Positions 34,001 through 49,000 of a stretch of DNA of 64,000 bases are shown one piece after another. The stretch covers positions 1,880 through 65,879 of the forward strand of contig VZSE01004132.1 in the NCBI GenBank assembly GCA_013398275.1, given 5' to 3'. The notes beneath the pieces are model-generated. The model had not been told where the DNA came from, did not search any database, and saw only the letters and a list, made by a program, of their open reading frames with translations. Source of the stretch: Promerops cafer. Lineage: Eukaryota > Chordata > Aves > Passeriformes > Nectariniidae. Made by a program: the position numbers and the translations under genes. Numbering within the stretch: the first letter of the stretch is position 1; every line of letters starts with the position of its first letter.

Positions 34001-37000
34001 AATATTGTGGGGCTTGATGCAGGATGGCTAGAAAACTTGAAAACTGTATTGAGGAGGGCAAACAATGTTAACACTTGCAAGCTGTGAGCTTGCTTGTATA
34101 TGTGGTACAAGCACATTTTGAATTGACAGTAATTTTTTTCTATTATTTTCCTTTTTTATTTCCTTCATTATGAATTTGAACTTTCCTCCTTCTTGTGATC
34201 TGGTCTAAGCACAGCAGAGCAAAGAGAACTCTGTAAATGAAGCTGAATGTACTTGGGTTCAAATATTCGCAAAAATGAGATTAAAACACAAACGAGGTTA
34301 GATGTTGATACCAAAAATTGATATATTTTACTTAATAGTAAAAGAGGAAGAAAGAGAAAAGAAATCAAGAAATAGAAAAGGAGGCTGGGACAGGAGGACA
34401 GGGAGAGTGAAAAGGCAGATTAAATAGACACATATCACCCCTCCATGGGTTCCAGTGATGTCTTGTTGTTCCACTCCCTCTGGTCTTCTTGGTGGTGAAG
34501 GTCTCCTGCTGAAAGGTATAGAATCCAATGAATTAATCATGGGCTAGGTGGGAATGCCCAGGTGCCTCCCCTCAGGGGGATAGGTTTGACATTGTCGCCT
34601 GCAAGACTGTGGATCTGTTGCATCATGTTGCATCATGTGTCATCACGTGCAGTGCTCTCTGGTGCAGAGTTTGGGGACCCCTTTGGGGTGGGCCTTTGAT
34701 AGGCCATGACATCCCCTTTGCTGTCCCTCACATGGATGTCCGGTAGATGTGGCTTTCCCAGGGTGGGGGGCCCTGCAGTTGGGCAAGTCTGTACAGCAGC
34801 TGGATGTGCATTCACTGCCTCCAACTAGAGGCTATGCCACACATCCAAAACCTCTCCTCCTCCCTGGTTTGGTGTCAGGGTCTCTGCAAGTCAGGCACCA
34901 GATAAACCTGGGGCTATAGCCTCTACCGTGAAGTTTCTGGACATCCCTGCTGTGGATGCATGCTCTTCCAGTCTTATCCATCATTTCCCAGATGCTTTAT
35001 CTCTATCCCTTAGGCAGTTTAACTCATAGTTGAGGGCCTCAGCCCAGCAACCTCATTTAGGGTGAAGTGGTCTTCCATGCAGTTTTTGTTATACAATTTG
35101 CTATAATAGGCAAAAGTCCTTCATAAAAATGTTGAAGTCATAAACCATAACATTTCAGTCTCTGACACTTATATTGGCACAATCTAAAAATGATACATTT
35201 TTACTCTGTACACTTGTAGTTAATATATTTTAAAATCCTCTGGGCATTTCTAAGGTGTATTTGGTAGTCTTACCTTGATGGGTGAGAAGTAATCTGACAG
35301 AAATGAAGCTTTATGTGGTGCCTTTCTTATGGTTGCACATCAGGCTGTTTTGACTTTAATGTAAGGTTCTTGCTTTATTTTCAAAGTACTTTTTCTCATT
35401 TGTTCATATGGCTGAAAAGACCCTGTACTTTGATTGTTGTTCACAGTTATTCCATTCCTAAAGCACTCATTTTATAAAGGGCTTATTCCCATAATCCATG
35501 TCCTTCGCTATTAATATTTGTTGTGTCATCTCCTGGGAATACTTAAGAATAGGAATTAAATGTAATTTTGGCAGAGATTTCTGTATTTAAGAGCTTTGAT
35601 CTTTTTGGTTTAAAGTGTATGCAAAGATGAATTTCCTATATAAAGTAATGTGTAAAATCTCAAAGCTTCTGCCAATCTTAAAACTATTAAGTAATTCATA
35701 AGATCAGAATAATTGTTATTTGTCAAAGTGGAATTTGCATTGCCCCTTTAATAGAAATCTTACAATCCTTCTTCCTGCTCGGAAGCTAAAAAAATGCATA
35801 GCAAGTATCAAAATGGAGTTTTCCAGGAGTAAACTAATGCCTTATTTACAGCCACAGAGGTAACGTAAGTTTCACTGTAATTTAAATGAAATCTTGGAAT
35901 TTAATTTGAGTTTTGTTAGCTAGCTCAGCTAGCTGTTCTTTTATGTGCAAGTAATCTATTTTATTTTCAGGGTCATTGATTGAACAGCTGACCACGGAGA
36001 AGTATGAGTGCATGGTATGCTGTGAGGTGGTCCGAATAGTAGCCCCAGTGTGGAGCTGTCAGAATTGTTACCATGTATTCCACCTGAATTGCATCAAGAA
36101 GTGGGCACGATCACCAGCTTCACAAGCTGAAGGTTGGTATTTTCTCAAATATATATTTTATATATTCTATATTATGTGTACATATTGTATGTATAATGTA
36201 TATTATATATTTTCCAATATATATATCATAGCCAAATTCATGTGCTGCTTATGTGAAAACTAGAAATATTGTTTAAGGTAACAATGTGACCCACCTCTGA
36301 GGCAAGGCAACGAAGTTCATTGTTAAAGAGATCGCTGGGGGTGGATTAAAGCAAAACAACATTAAATAACTGTTACAACAATGAATTTTATTAGAACTGC
36401 TTTGAAATGATAAGTGGAAAAAACTTAATGGATTCAAGAAGGAATATTGTAGCCATTCTGAAGTGTATGATCACCCTAAGAGAGGAAAATAGGAAAAACA
36501 GAGGAAAAGAGATCTATCATCACACATGGTTCCATAATTACATGGTTCCAGTGACATGGTGAGGATCATGGTCCATGGTTGTGATATGCAGTCCGAGTCC
36601 ATCAGAGATGGGGGCAAGCATACGCATCAAAAATTGGGGGTTATAATCCTGATTCTTCTAGTAAACACTCCAGTAACCTCCTCCAGGAGGAATTCTGGGT
36701 ATGCACAGTCTTCTTTCTGGAAGGTTCTGGAAGTCTGGCAGTGTCGAACAGGGGGCTTGAAGGTATGTGTCTGGGTGCGCCTGGAAAAATTTTCTGAACA
36801 AAGGTTCAGAGTTTTATGGCTGCATGGTGGTGCCTTGTGGTGGAGGAGAGAAATGGGCATTAAAAAACCCCTCTACCTTGCCTCTGTAGTATCCATTGCT
36901 TAACAGCGGCTTCTCCTTTAGCACAAATTTTCTCCTTCAGTTAAACAAGCTTAAACAGCTTGTTTAAGGCAAAATTTAGCCATAAAGTGCAAACGGTTCA

Positions 37001-40000
37001 CTTCAAGCAGTAAGCTGTAAACAATTTTTAAATCAATTTTTTTCCATGGTTCTGTGTATGCCTTATATAATCCTCATAACTCGATTTTTTCCAGTGTTCT
37101 AGCTAAACCTAATTTCCAGATTTGGATTTATAAGATCGTTCAATGAAACCAGTGCATCAGGATGCAAAACTCTGTGGCTGTGTTTTTACACACCAAGAAA
37201 TGTCTCATCCTTCATCTGTGCTTTGCTGAGCAGTTGAGCAGAAGATGCAATTCATGCATTAGTTGTCTGCTTTTACTCAACCACTTTTTAGTTTGTTTCT
37301 CAGATAAAGTGCTCCTGAAATCCATCCCTCATGTCATGCAGTGAAAGGGAATTCAGAGAAAACAGAAAGGTTCAGCCTTTGTCATCAGCTTTAAACTGTT
37401 TCAGATTCCTTGTATTATACTAAGTTTTGAAACTCTTAAACCAGCACGTTATGCCTTTTGAATCCTTTAATGTAAGCTTAGGCTGAATTGCAGCCACTGC
37501 TCAGTTCAGTTGAGTGGTGTTGACACACTCTGAAGATGATAATCCTGAAGTAGGCTTAATTTTTTTCCGTACTCTGCTTGTTTCGCATTTGCCATTCTTT
37601 GTGTGTCTTTCTGTATCTCTCTGGGCAGACTGAAGAAATACAATGTCACCTAGTTCCAAATGATTGACAGAAGTTCCTACAGACTGTAAATCTCCTGCAG
37701 AAAGGATTGGTTGCAAAGTTCTTTTTCAGACTTCTGGGTATGGCTGGTAGTGAGCCCCAGTTCTCACTTGGCGAGTTTATTTCAAAGGGGCTTGAGGTAC
37801 TATTTTATCCTGAGGTGGGCACACGAGAGAAATGCATCAACATTCTCAGGAGGTTAAAAACCAAACTTTATTGGAAAACTCTTTAAGCCAAACTGAGAGT
37901 GACTGTTGAGTGACTTACCTTTTTTGGAGATGATTTATCTCTTTGGAACAGCTTACTCCTTGACAAAAGAATAGCTGCTTGCTTAAGGGGACTTCTATCT
38001 TTCAAGACAATAACCTTACATTCTTGAATCCTGAAAGCTCTTAAAATAGCAAAATTTTGGGCCATTTGCTTTTCATGTAAAAATTCATGGACTAAATATG
38101 TTACTGTATTCTGCATATGAGAGAACTAGAGCTAATTATTAACTGAAGTTAAAGGTTGTGGCCTCGGTAGAACTGATACCATAGCTCCAGTAAAGACACC
38201 AGTCCATATTTCTTGACCTGCAGGCTCTGCTACCCAATCTTGTTTAGATTTTGTACTTCAGAGTGTATTTGTTTTAACATAGGTTGTTTCAGTATATGTT
38301 CTCCATTTCAGGCTTTGGATAATGAGGGATTCACTAGAATCCTGGCAGTTATTATTGTCTGCTGTACGAGAGCTGGGACACTGTAATCTACCTAACTCCA
38401 TAATTTGCTGGGTTTTGGAAAGGGGAAAAAAAGTTGTGTGTTTCTTTTTTTTTTTTTATTTTTTGGACATTATTTCCTTTGATTCTACAAATGTTATAAT
38501 GAATTCCTGAAAATCTTCCAAACTTTTCACTGGTACGTTTCACTTCCAGCCTGTTTTGCTAATAAGATGACTTTTGAATGTTCATTTTATGGTTTTTGCA
38601 GCAGTGTGTCTCGGTTTGAAAGACAGGTGTCTGCCAAGGAAGGCGGGAACTTCCCTTGCAAAGGAAAATATGACCCTCTTCCCTCTGAATTATTATAACT
38701 TTGAAATTAAGGGGCTTTCAGGCAAAGATTTGAGGAAAGAAATAACAGCTCTTTATACTAGTATGTTAACAAAGCAAACAACAACAGCAGCAGCACAACA
38801 AACAAAAAACCAGAAACCCAGTAACAGCCTTCTCTCGGCTGCAGGCACTTTCCCCTTTGGTGTAGTTATGATCACAGCCAGCAGCGGTGCTGCTGGCTCC
38901 CAGCCAGGCAGGGCAGGTGTGATGATTTCCCCTGCAGCTTCTGGGGATGCTGTGGCGCAAGTTCAGCTGCACTTCCCTCATGTGGTAATGGTGGGCAGGC
39001 TGGATGACGAAATGGGCTGTAGCAGGAACCTCGGAGTGGCGGCTGGGATGGCGGAAGCAAGCACACCCCCTGGGGTGGCAAACAAATGTAACAGAAAACT
39101 TCGCAGCCTTTGCAGGAGCCACAGGGGTTGAGTGGACGAGGAGTGCTGGGTTAGAGTGTAGCAAAAAAGCCTGAGGCTGCGGCAGAAAGCAGTGGGGCTG
39201 GGCAGCGGCAGCTGGACTTCTCTGTAGCAACTGCCGCAGGCAGCCAGAGAGACTCACCCTCTGGGAAGTGGGAGGGGGTCAGGGTCCTGGTTTTCCCCTG
39301 AGGCACCTGAATAGATGGTGAGAGTCCTTTCCAATCAGATCAGGTGTTAATAAATTCCCAGTTCAATGGCTGCTCTTATGAGCAAAGGCTCACCCGCAGT
39401 AAGGAAGAAGCAGTGCAGGGCTGGGTGCTGTGGTAGCAGTGAATTCTCCCCACCGTAAGCAGCAGCTCAACTGTCCTCATCAGATGCAGAAGCCAAGCCC
39501 CTCACCCCCCAGCCAAAATCTTGAAGTATCTCTGCCCTTCCCAAGAGAAAGCCCCTCAGGTAAGAGAGTAGCCAGCTGCACCCTTCCCCCACCTTGGTCA
39601 CTTCTTTCTTCTCTCTTAAGTACCAATTGTTATTTTCTCTTAGCAACAAATGGGACAAAATTCCATGAGAGAAAGGGAAAAAAAAAAGGAAAAATCCTAA
39701 CCTCCAACAGTGTTTCAGTGAGAATGGCCCTCCATAATAGGGCCTTACAGCACCTCTTAACCTCTGTGATTCATAGTAGAAGGCTGAAAGTGTGTGTGTG
39801 TGCATAATTTCTCGCATTTTTTTTGTGATCACAGAATTAGATCAGAGAAATCCTGAATATTTGAATGAAGTAGATAACATCCCTCATGGGGATCTCATAT
39901 AGTTTCGTCTTCCAGAACAATAGTGACTTGGGTCTGTTACAAGAGAAAAGTAGGTATGGATTCTTTGGGGACAAGGCACAATGCTCAAGAAGGGGAAGCT

Positions 40001-43000
40001 TTGGCATTAATGAAAGCAAGGTTATTACCAAGATGGGAGCCCTGGGACACAAGCACTAATTAATTGTTGGGACACTGTGTGACAGAACACTTATTGGAAG
40101 TGAAAAACAGAAGGAGTATACAGCTCTCCTTTATAATTTGTGCTTATTAACACATCGTACGTATGTTTTGCTCATACCAAACTCACTGATGTAATGCAGG
40201 TGTTATTGTCTGAATTTTGAGGTGCACGGCAGGCCATCACATTGGCATCAATGCAAAGGTGGGTGCAGTTGAAAAGGAAAGTGAAGTATTCTGGATTACC
40301 ATGTCGGTGTGATAAAACGTGCTTACGGCTCTACATACTGGGATGGGAAGAAGCAATGAACAGTCTTAGGTCTAGATTTCTACATTCCAGAAACAAGTTC
40401 TAGAACTAGGTTACTGTAGCAAAGTCTTCTCACACTCTACAGTATCTCTCTTCACGGGCTATATTGAAGATGTCTTCACTCAGAGACTTCTTTGCCTTCT
40501 ATTGTCCTGACAGTCACCTGAAAAATGATAGCTGGTTTGGCCAAGGCAAGTGAAAGAGTCTTCTGATTATCTGTGGGGAGTCATAAGGCATTGCTCTGTT
40601 CTTGGTCTACTTGCTCTGTGGTGTGTTAAGGAACCTTCCCAGTCCTCCCATTCACAAGACCCTCTAGCAGTCATACTCTTAACACTGTTATAGATGAGTA
40701 ATGCAATGGTTGTCTCTCATAATTAAGGGGTGAATATTATGTATATGTTAAGAGAAGTTTTGTAGATGCCAGTTATGTTTCCCCTCCCGCATACATTGTT
40801 AGCACAGGATGGTCTGAGTAGTGGGGGCATTTGGGAGGGCCAGCTTGTTACTTTGGCAACTCCTGACCTCCAATCAAGATGTAAGGAAGTAATCTCCACC
40901 ACTGGGCACTGAAGAAGGAATCAATTGACAGGACTTTGGGAGGGGCTGGAGGTATAAAAGCTAGAACATCCTTTTTGTAGAGGAGCACATGGTGGTTGAA
41001 TCATTTGCTCCCAGCACTGTGTTTCTGCTTATTCAGTCTTCTGTTGTATTTCGATAAGGTTTTAATAAACCTTTTAAAATTTTGAAAGTGAGCATTGTTT
41101 CTCACAACACCATGCTGGGGCCAAAGCCCCTTCACAGTGGACAGCTGCAGTGAGCTAATGGGCACTTTGCTTGACTCCCTGCTGTGCAGAAAGTCATGCT
41201 GTGAAAAGCCAGTGTCCCTAAAGGAGACAGAGGAGTCCTGCAACTTTATTCAAATGAGGGGATAGAGTCCACTAGGCCATACCCCCATGGGGTCTCTTGA
41301 GTTTTTGGAGGATGCAGCCTCCTTTTATCCTAAACTCCCAGCTGCATGTTGCCCTCCTCCTTTCCCCATTGGGTTGAGGTGCTGGGAAGGTACAGACTTC
41401 CCAAGCTGCCTACTAAATATTCCCCTTTGAATATGTATACTCCCCCCTGCCCCCATCACACATTGTATAATGTGTGTGTACAGCCCGTTAAAACTAGATG
41501 TAAGCCCATCCTAGGTGGAGAAGCTAATTTCATAAGTCTGTTAATTAGGCTTGTGCGTTTTTCCCCAAAGTTCAGAAGTTCAAGCTGTGCTTGGCTCTGC
41601 AACAAACTTGGGCAGCTTGATGTTTGTAATGACCCCTACACCCATTCTTCCAGAACCTGATTGGTCCTTTCAGACTGAGTCATTTGTGAAGATGTTAATA
41701 CCCATTTCTAGTATCATTAGGTTTGTAATGACCCTCACACCCATTCTTCCACATCAAGTCATTTGTGAAGACATTAACACACATTTTTACCACCTTTATT
41801 TCTACAATGTAGACTGTCAGCAGCACTCAGAACTAGAGAATGGATATTTATTGTATCGTAGAGATGCCCTGAACAGGAGGAGAAGCTCTGCTGGGCATCA
41901 CTTTGCCATCATGTGGAAAGATTCTTTCCTGTAAGGAAGCAAGTGTTTTACTAACATTTTTAATTATGTCTTGAGGGAATGTGGCCTTAAGGTATTGCAT
42001 AGCTAAGGTCAATCTGACAAAAATACCTGCACTGTACACAAGATCATTGTTTATTAAGGGGAAATCGTTGTTGCTTGCCCCTTTCCTGCTTCTGCTTCTT
42101 TTAAAAACTGATGTGTAAGTGGTGTTTAACTTGTGCCCTTACATTGATAGAACAAACATTTAAGTAATTTTGTCTCTTCTTTGTAGAGAAGATAGTTTTA
42201 CTGGTATTTTCATTTTGACTGGAAGGATTGGAGATATCTGAGATATTTCAACTGTCTCTTTCTGTTCTGCCCTTGGGCTCCACTTCCAAGTGTACCAGAT
42301 CCGTACCTGTCCAGTGCTGGCCTCTAACACAGCACTTCTAAACCTCTGAGTTTCAGTGGTCAGAGTAGAAGTTACCAAATATTTTGGTAATTGGTTTCAA
42401 GTAAGGAATCTTTTTATTCCAGAAGGAAGGAGAGGATAGCAATTACTAGAACAATCTCTAGTAAAAGGGAATGAGGTGTCTTGATTCTGCTTAGACTACT
42501 GTCCTTCTGGTGTCTTTGGTTGGAATTTTGCCTTACTTCACTTCTGTTCATGAGAAGATTCATGAAAGTGGAATGTTCTTTCTGTAGGATCATCCTCATT
42601 CTCACTTTCTTTAGTAATCAGAATTTGTAAGGAGTGCTTACAGGACCACTTCCTACAAATGTTTATGTCAGGAGTCTTCCTACCATCATTCTATACTACT
42701 GTAATTGCACCTGAATCCTGGAACAAAACTTTTATTACTTCTAATTTCGGAGGAAGGCAACCACGCATGTCCCTTGTGGGTGAACATACATTTAATGTGC
42801 TTTGAGCAAAGGTAATCAATGATGATGAAGAAGAAAATATATATTGCAAGGCTGTTTTTAATAGGTTCCTATTTTTTGGAGACCTTCACTATACTCTAGA
42901 GAAACTGTTGCTTGTAGAGGACTAGGCATCCAGCTCCAGGGGAGTTGTTTATACAAGAGGTTGGGCAGTTGTTGACACAAGAGGTTTTCTGCTGGTCTCC

Positions 43001-46000
43001 TGAAGCTTTCAGGGTAGACTTACCTTCACAGCTTTTGAAAACATAACATGGAATAAGAATGAAAGAAATTGTTAATGCCGTAATTAAGTATAATGGACTG
43101 TACTATACTGTAATCTCATAAGGAATCCTGTAGTATTTATGTGGCTTTAGGAGCAGCCACATAAGGTGCTTACAGCTTTGTCAGCAAATATGCCTTTTAG
43201 TTGTCTACTGCCAGTTTTTGCCTGTAACTTTCAACACTTCTCTCTGAGTTGCTTTTTCAGAGATCCTTCAGTTTCTAGCAGTCAAAAGAAAAAAAAGTCT
43301 TGGTCAGGAAATGCAGATTGGTCTTGACCATGAGTATGAGAGTATATGCCTTGTGCCACTGTCGTAGAGCTGCTCAGCCTATAATCATACAGATCTCTGC
43401 AGCAGTCTAGGTGGCACAGTAATATGAGCCGGGATAAAGAGGGATGTGAATAGGCATGAAGTATTGGAAAGAACAGACATGAATTAGGTTTGCATTTCTA
43501 GACTGTCAAGGCAGTCTGAAATTTGAATAATTTCAATTTGTGAAAATAATTTCCATTGTACATTATGATGGGTAACATAAGTTGTTCAACCCAACTGAAG
43601 GTAAACCAAGGTGTTCCTCTCGTTGCATTGCGGTTGTCTTGTCATAGGTAGAGTTTCCTGTTTGCAATCCCTTCTGCTTTCTTAACATGAAATTATCATG
43701 AATCTTGGTCTGATTTCTTAATAGTGAAGAGGAGTTCTAAAACCACAGTTTTATTAATTTACCAGTACTGCATTAAGAGAGAAAGTGTTAATCAGTTTTT
43801 TCTTTTTAATATCCATATATATGTGAAAAACGAGGTTCACTTCTGGTAAAATATAAAAGGTTTAATAAGAATAAAGACAATAGGAGACAAACATAAAGCA
43901 AAGGGTTAGTACGGCCAGGTGCCTTGGCATTCAGCCAAGAAGCACAGCTACTAGGGTTGGAGACATTCTTTAAATACCTTTTCCATTGCCCCAACCTGTT
44001 GCATATTCATACATCACTATGCATATTCAAACTTTTTCATAGTCCATCTCTGTTACCAGCTCCGGTTTGGGCCTTGATGCATGCTTTCTTCAGATGGCCG
44101 ATGCTGATAGCTGGCACATCAATAGCAGGGTCCTCATCACACGTTCGTGGATGTTATCCTGACCAAACAGACAGTCCATTTACAAGCACAACTATATATC
44201 AGCTATCCCACTACCATGACTAAGCAAAAAACAGAAAAACTATAACCTTACAGCAGAGTTATTTTAACATTGTGAAAAGCCCATAATATAATACATACTC
44301 ATAACCTATAGTTAGGGTTACATGCCTTAACTTATACATTACTCAAACATTTCTTTGAGTTTGGGTGTTTTAGCTTATCATCAATAAATTTCGGGTGACT
44401 TTTCTTGAGAAGAGTTATGTGTCTTTCTCCCCTCTTCCAGGCATTTCCTCCCATCTGCTGTTCTGGTTTGTGTTACTGTTATCACATAGATAAGTCAAGA
44501 AAAAGGTAACTTTACATATTTTAGTCACACAAAGGACCCACACGGCTAGCAATACATACTTAACTTACAAGATTGCAAGCGACCAAAATCATACATACAA
44601 ATGCGAAAGCCAACCTTATTATATATTTATAACATATAGATATAAAAACATGTCTCTCTTTCGTGTTCGGTAGTGCTCTCAGACTCATTCTTAATAGCAA
44701 GATATGTAGTGAATTGGGGAAAAGTCTTCTGTAATGTTGCTTTTCTTCCACTTTACTGTTCTTCCTTTACTGCTAAAGCACCCTCCTGAAACACAGAAAC
44801 AAGCTAACTACTATTTAATAAAATAACAACTTGAAGAATGTCCTAGTCAATATCTAGGTATTACCAACTGTAAATGAATAAATTAGATTATTCTGATTTA
44901 TATAACACTGGTTTTATCTGGAGGTGAGGCAACACTAAATTGGTCTCCTACAAAACACATAAACTCATGTGAGGATAGTGAAAAGAAAGTACAGGTGGTG
45001 CTTTGTTTGAGGTAATTATGTATTCTTCACCAGTTTCCTTCTCTTAACACTTTTTCTCACAGCTTAAGATACGGTGGAGACTGTCTGTAATCTAGCTGTA
45101 TGTCTTGTAACAGGACACATAATAATAGAAAAATTGGGAGTTTAAAATCTGGCTTTGCTTCAACAAAAAGTTGTAGCCTCTTGAAATGAAATACCATGGT
45201 TGTGTTGATGTCGATACTGTATAAAATGTATTTTTATTAATGTGTTTTCTCACCACTTCTGAGTAAGTGGAAAAATTAATTTATTTGCAGCTGTGGTAAG
45301 AAACAAAGTAGAACTTATTTCTGGCTTGCAGATTAGGTCTTTTATTTACTTCGTGTCCTGTTTCTTTTTTTTATCTACAGATGGCAATAGCGGTTGGAGA
45401 TGTCCAGCTTGTCAGAATGCTTCTGTGCAAGTTCCTAAAACTTACACTTGTTTCTGTGGTGAGTTTCTCACTTGCTTTTGCAAAGAAAAACAGTTTTGTA
45501 ATTTTGATTCCTTTTTGTTAATATGAATTTCAGTATGGGTGCTCATTTGCTTGCGTGCCTGAAACTCAATTTTTAAAAAATTTTATTGACACTGGGAGGT
45601 GGCTGCACAGAGAATCATACATATGCTGCTTGAAAAATGAAAAGAAAATACTAAATCTCAAGTGGTAAACATTTTCATATCATTATGTAGAAATAGTGAT
45701 TTTTATGGAATAATGATAGATTTTGGCTGGTATCTTGTGAGCTTTCCTTCTGTAGAAGGAATGGCATAACCTGCATGAAATAACCTTTCTTTGTGGCAAG
45801 ACCAAAATAATACACAACTCAAGGATACAACTACCTAAATCTTTAAATTGATTTAGCAATTTTTGTGATTTATGTTGTTCAGGGACGCATGGAGCTTAAA
45901 TGGGAAAAAATATTCAGGCTTTTCAGATTTCTGTGTAGTTATGTATTTAATAAAAAAGGTAAATGGCATGAGTACAGGACTCACCAAGCCATAAATATAA

Positions 46001-49000
46001 AACAAAAAGGAGAAATTAATTACGTTACTGAATTGCATAGATGTGAATAAGTTTTGTTTGGAATCTATACTTCAGTGATCTGTATTGTTTTCACATAGCT
46101 TTCTTTTCCTTAAATCAGAGTCACTGGAAACTTTCACCTCACTTTCTAGGAAACAGAATGTTCTGAAGAGACAGAAACTGTGTCAGTAAACTTGCTCTAA
46201 AGCTAGATTTGCTAAAATAGGAGAGTTTTGTCTTTTTATCTAAATGTGTTAGTGAATCAGTTAGAAACAGTGCAATGCAGTTAAGACAGTTTTTGTGTGG
46301 CATTGTGTGAAATCTTATGAATATAGGGATAATAATTCAATTATTAGGGATAATAATTCAGTCAGAATGAACTGACCATGTATGAAAATAAGACCAAATG
46401 AAAATCAGACTTTTTACGACAGGACATCTGTCTGTTAAATAGGGAAGAAATTCTCCTTAGCCTAAAGACCATTTCATGGTTTAGGAGATCTATAGTAAGA
46501 ACCTTAAATTGTCTGCAGAATTATTACTTGCAGAGCATCATGTAGTAACATAAGCGTTTAATATTCTGTAGATAATTTTACATTAATGATATATAATTTG
46601 GACATTATCAGTCACTTACACAAAGCTGTCTTCTATTTGATGCAAAGCACTAACTGTGTGCTGAGTGTGGTTAAGTGTGATTTTTTTTTTTTTCACGCTT
46701 TCACCCATGAGGAAATTCCTAGCTTATTTCTCTTCTGAAGCTTCAGATTTTTGGGACTTTCCTGAGCATTCAGTTAGATTAATTGCAACTCAGGTGAATA
46801 AGTGCTATCTGTAGTGTTTATTCATATTTTCCTAACGTAATACTGTAAAATATACAGAATATGTTAAAAAATTAAAGCTATGTAACTATGTCACCAGAAA
46901 TGCATTTTATTGCTGCTTTTGGTTGTCTCAACTCAAATTTGCAACATTGGCTCAGTTGCATCACTGTTAATTTAATTCCTCTCTTGCAGAAAGCCAACAG
47001 AGCCTTAATGATGGCAATTAACCTTAACCCTGATGACCATGTCATGCACGTAGAGCAATGAGATTTGATAATATCTCAGATTAATGAAAATACGGTTTAG
47101 TGCTTATCTGAAATACAGAATACTTGAATCTAACATATTTCTTGCTTACGACTTCTGCTTCATTCATCAAAATTCATCCATCTTTAATATTTAGATTAAT
47201 GTAGAGTCTGCTTCTTTTTATAGAAGTGACTTTCATAATTTGCCCACTCATTTAATTCCCTATTCCCCATCACCATGCCAGGTGGATCTTACTTTCTGAG
47301 ATTGGTATCTTTTTACTTTGTTCCTTTTTTTCCCCTCCCTGCTGCATTGAGACAGCAAGGGAGTTTCACCCTTCAGTTTTCTTGGCTACTGTGCAGCCTG
47401 ACCAACTACTGTGCAGCCTGACCAACTAGTTTTCATGTATTTTATCAGTTTTATTTAATGTGTCAGCTACCTGCATGTCTGCTAATTGAGAGTACAGAAG
47501 GAAAAAATATTCTGGAGCTTGTTATTCCAATGGTACATTCTTTTAAAGAAGTTCAGTATGTATCAGTACAGAAAAACAGAAACATTTGTGTAATTTTTTT
47601 GTCAAAGAAGACTACTTGCCAGTATTTAAAATACCACTTTTTTTCTTTGGTATGATACTTTTCACAAATGCAGTCTGGTATTCAAAGCAATAAATATCTT
47701 TTTGTCTTTAACATTGTTTAGGTAAGGTGCACAATCCCGAATGGAATAGAAATGAAATCCCACATAGCTGTGGGGAACTTTGTGGAAAGAAGAGGCAGTG
47801 TTTGGACTGTCCACATCTTTGCAACATGTAAGTAAATGTTTATTATATAAACATTGAAATGATTTAGAGAAAATTTCTGAAGACTGTATTTGCTTATTTT
47901 TTGACTCCAGGATATGCTTAGAGATTTAGAACCTAATAGAGGTTTATAGTTCAGCTGAAGCCTGAAAGAAAGGAAAAGCCTGAAAGCTATTTTTTTGTGT
48001 TGTTATGTCTAAAGTGAGTTCATAGGAGAGCATGAACAGGAGGTCTACAATAGTTCCTACAATGTAGCAGCATTTCTATTGTGTTTTAGGAACTGAACTC
48101 GATTTCAAGAATTTTCATTGAAGTAGAGAAATAATAATGTCTGAAAGTAACTCTGAACCTGTCCAGTGGTCCACCAGATTTTTCAGGTGCTGTTATTCAT
48201 GTAAAAGTGTTTGAATATCTTAATTTGAGATCAGTGCTACTTGTTTAAACTGAAAGACCACTTCTTTCCTTTGTTTCTTTTTCTTTTTTTTGGCTTGCAA
48301 ACTGTTGAGGATGAAAGGGCATTTGTATTTCTTTATTTATTGAGACCATCAGAGAGTTTAACCAGAATCCCTCATGGAAATTTTAATCAGTATATGTAAC
48401 TCAGATTGGTTTTGCTAACATTTTATTAGTATAATTCAGTGAAGAGAGGCAAAGGAAGGTATCTCTGTTTTCAATTTTGGATTTTTTAGATTAGATTTTT
48501 CTTTTTTGTAATGTAGTTGCATTGCTAAGATAACACCATTATATGATGTTTTTCAATGTATAAATATGCTTGCTCGTCAGAAACATAAATTATATGTTGT
48601 TCCTATTGTATCTAGCTTCAATTTCCATGGAAGTGGGTCCTTAACGTCTGTTCATATTTCTGGTTTTAGAAATTTTTGATAGAAGCAGTTGTTTCTGCTC
48701 TTGGTACACAGTCAGAAATGTCAGTCATTCCAACAAATAGATTGTCGTCTGACACTTTTGCCAAGATTTGCTAAAGCTCAGAACTTTACTAGAACTTTAC
48801 TCTGAAATTCATATTTAATGTGTTCTGTTTCAAATATATTTCAACATTTTATTGAATATCAGAATGCTTTTTAATACTCTTTAATACTTTTTTCCGCATA
48901 CATGAAAATGTCCTATTAGGTTTCTTTTTGATATTACATTTAATTTGTATTTATGCATTATGTATTTATGCACACAGATTTGCATTTTATTTCATTTAAG

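Noticed and set aside
38574..39131. 185-codon open frame in intron 3
   Set aside because: It lies inside a long solo LTR and shows no protein motif.
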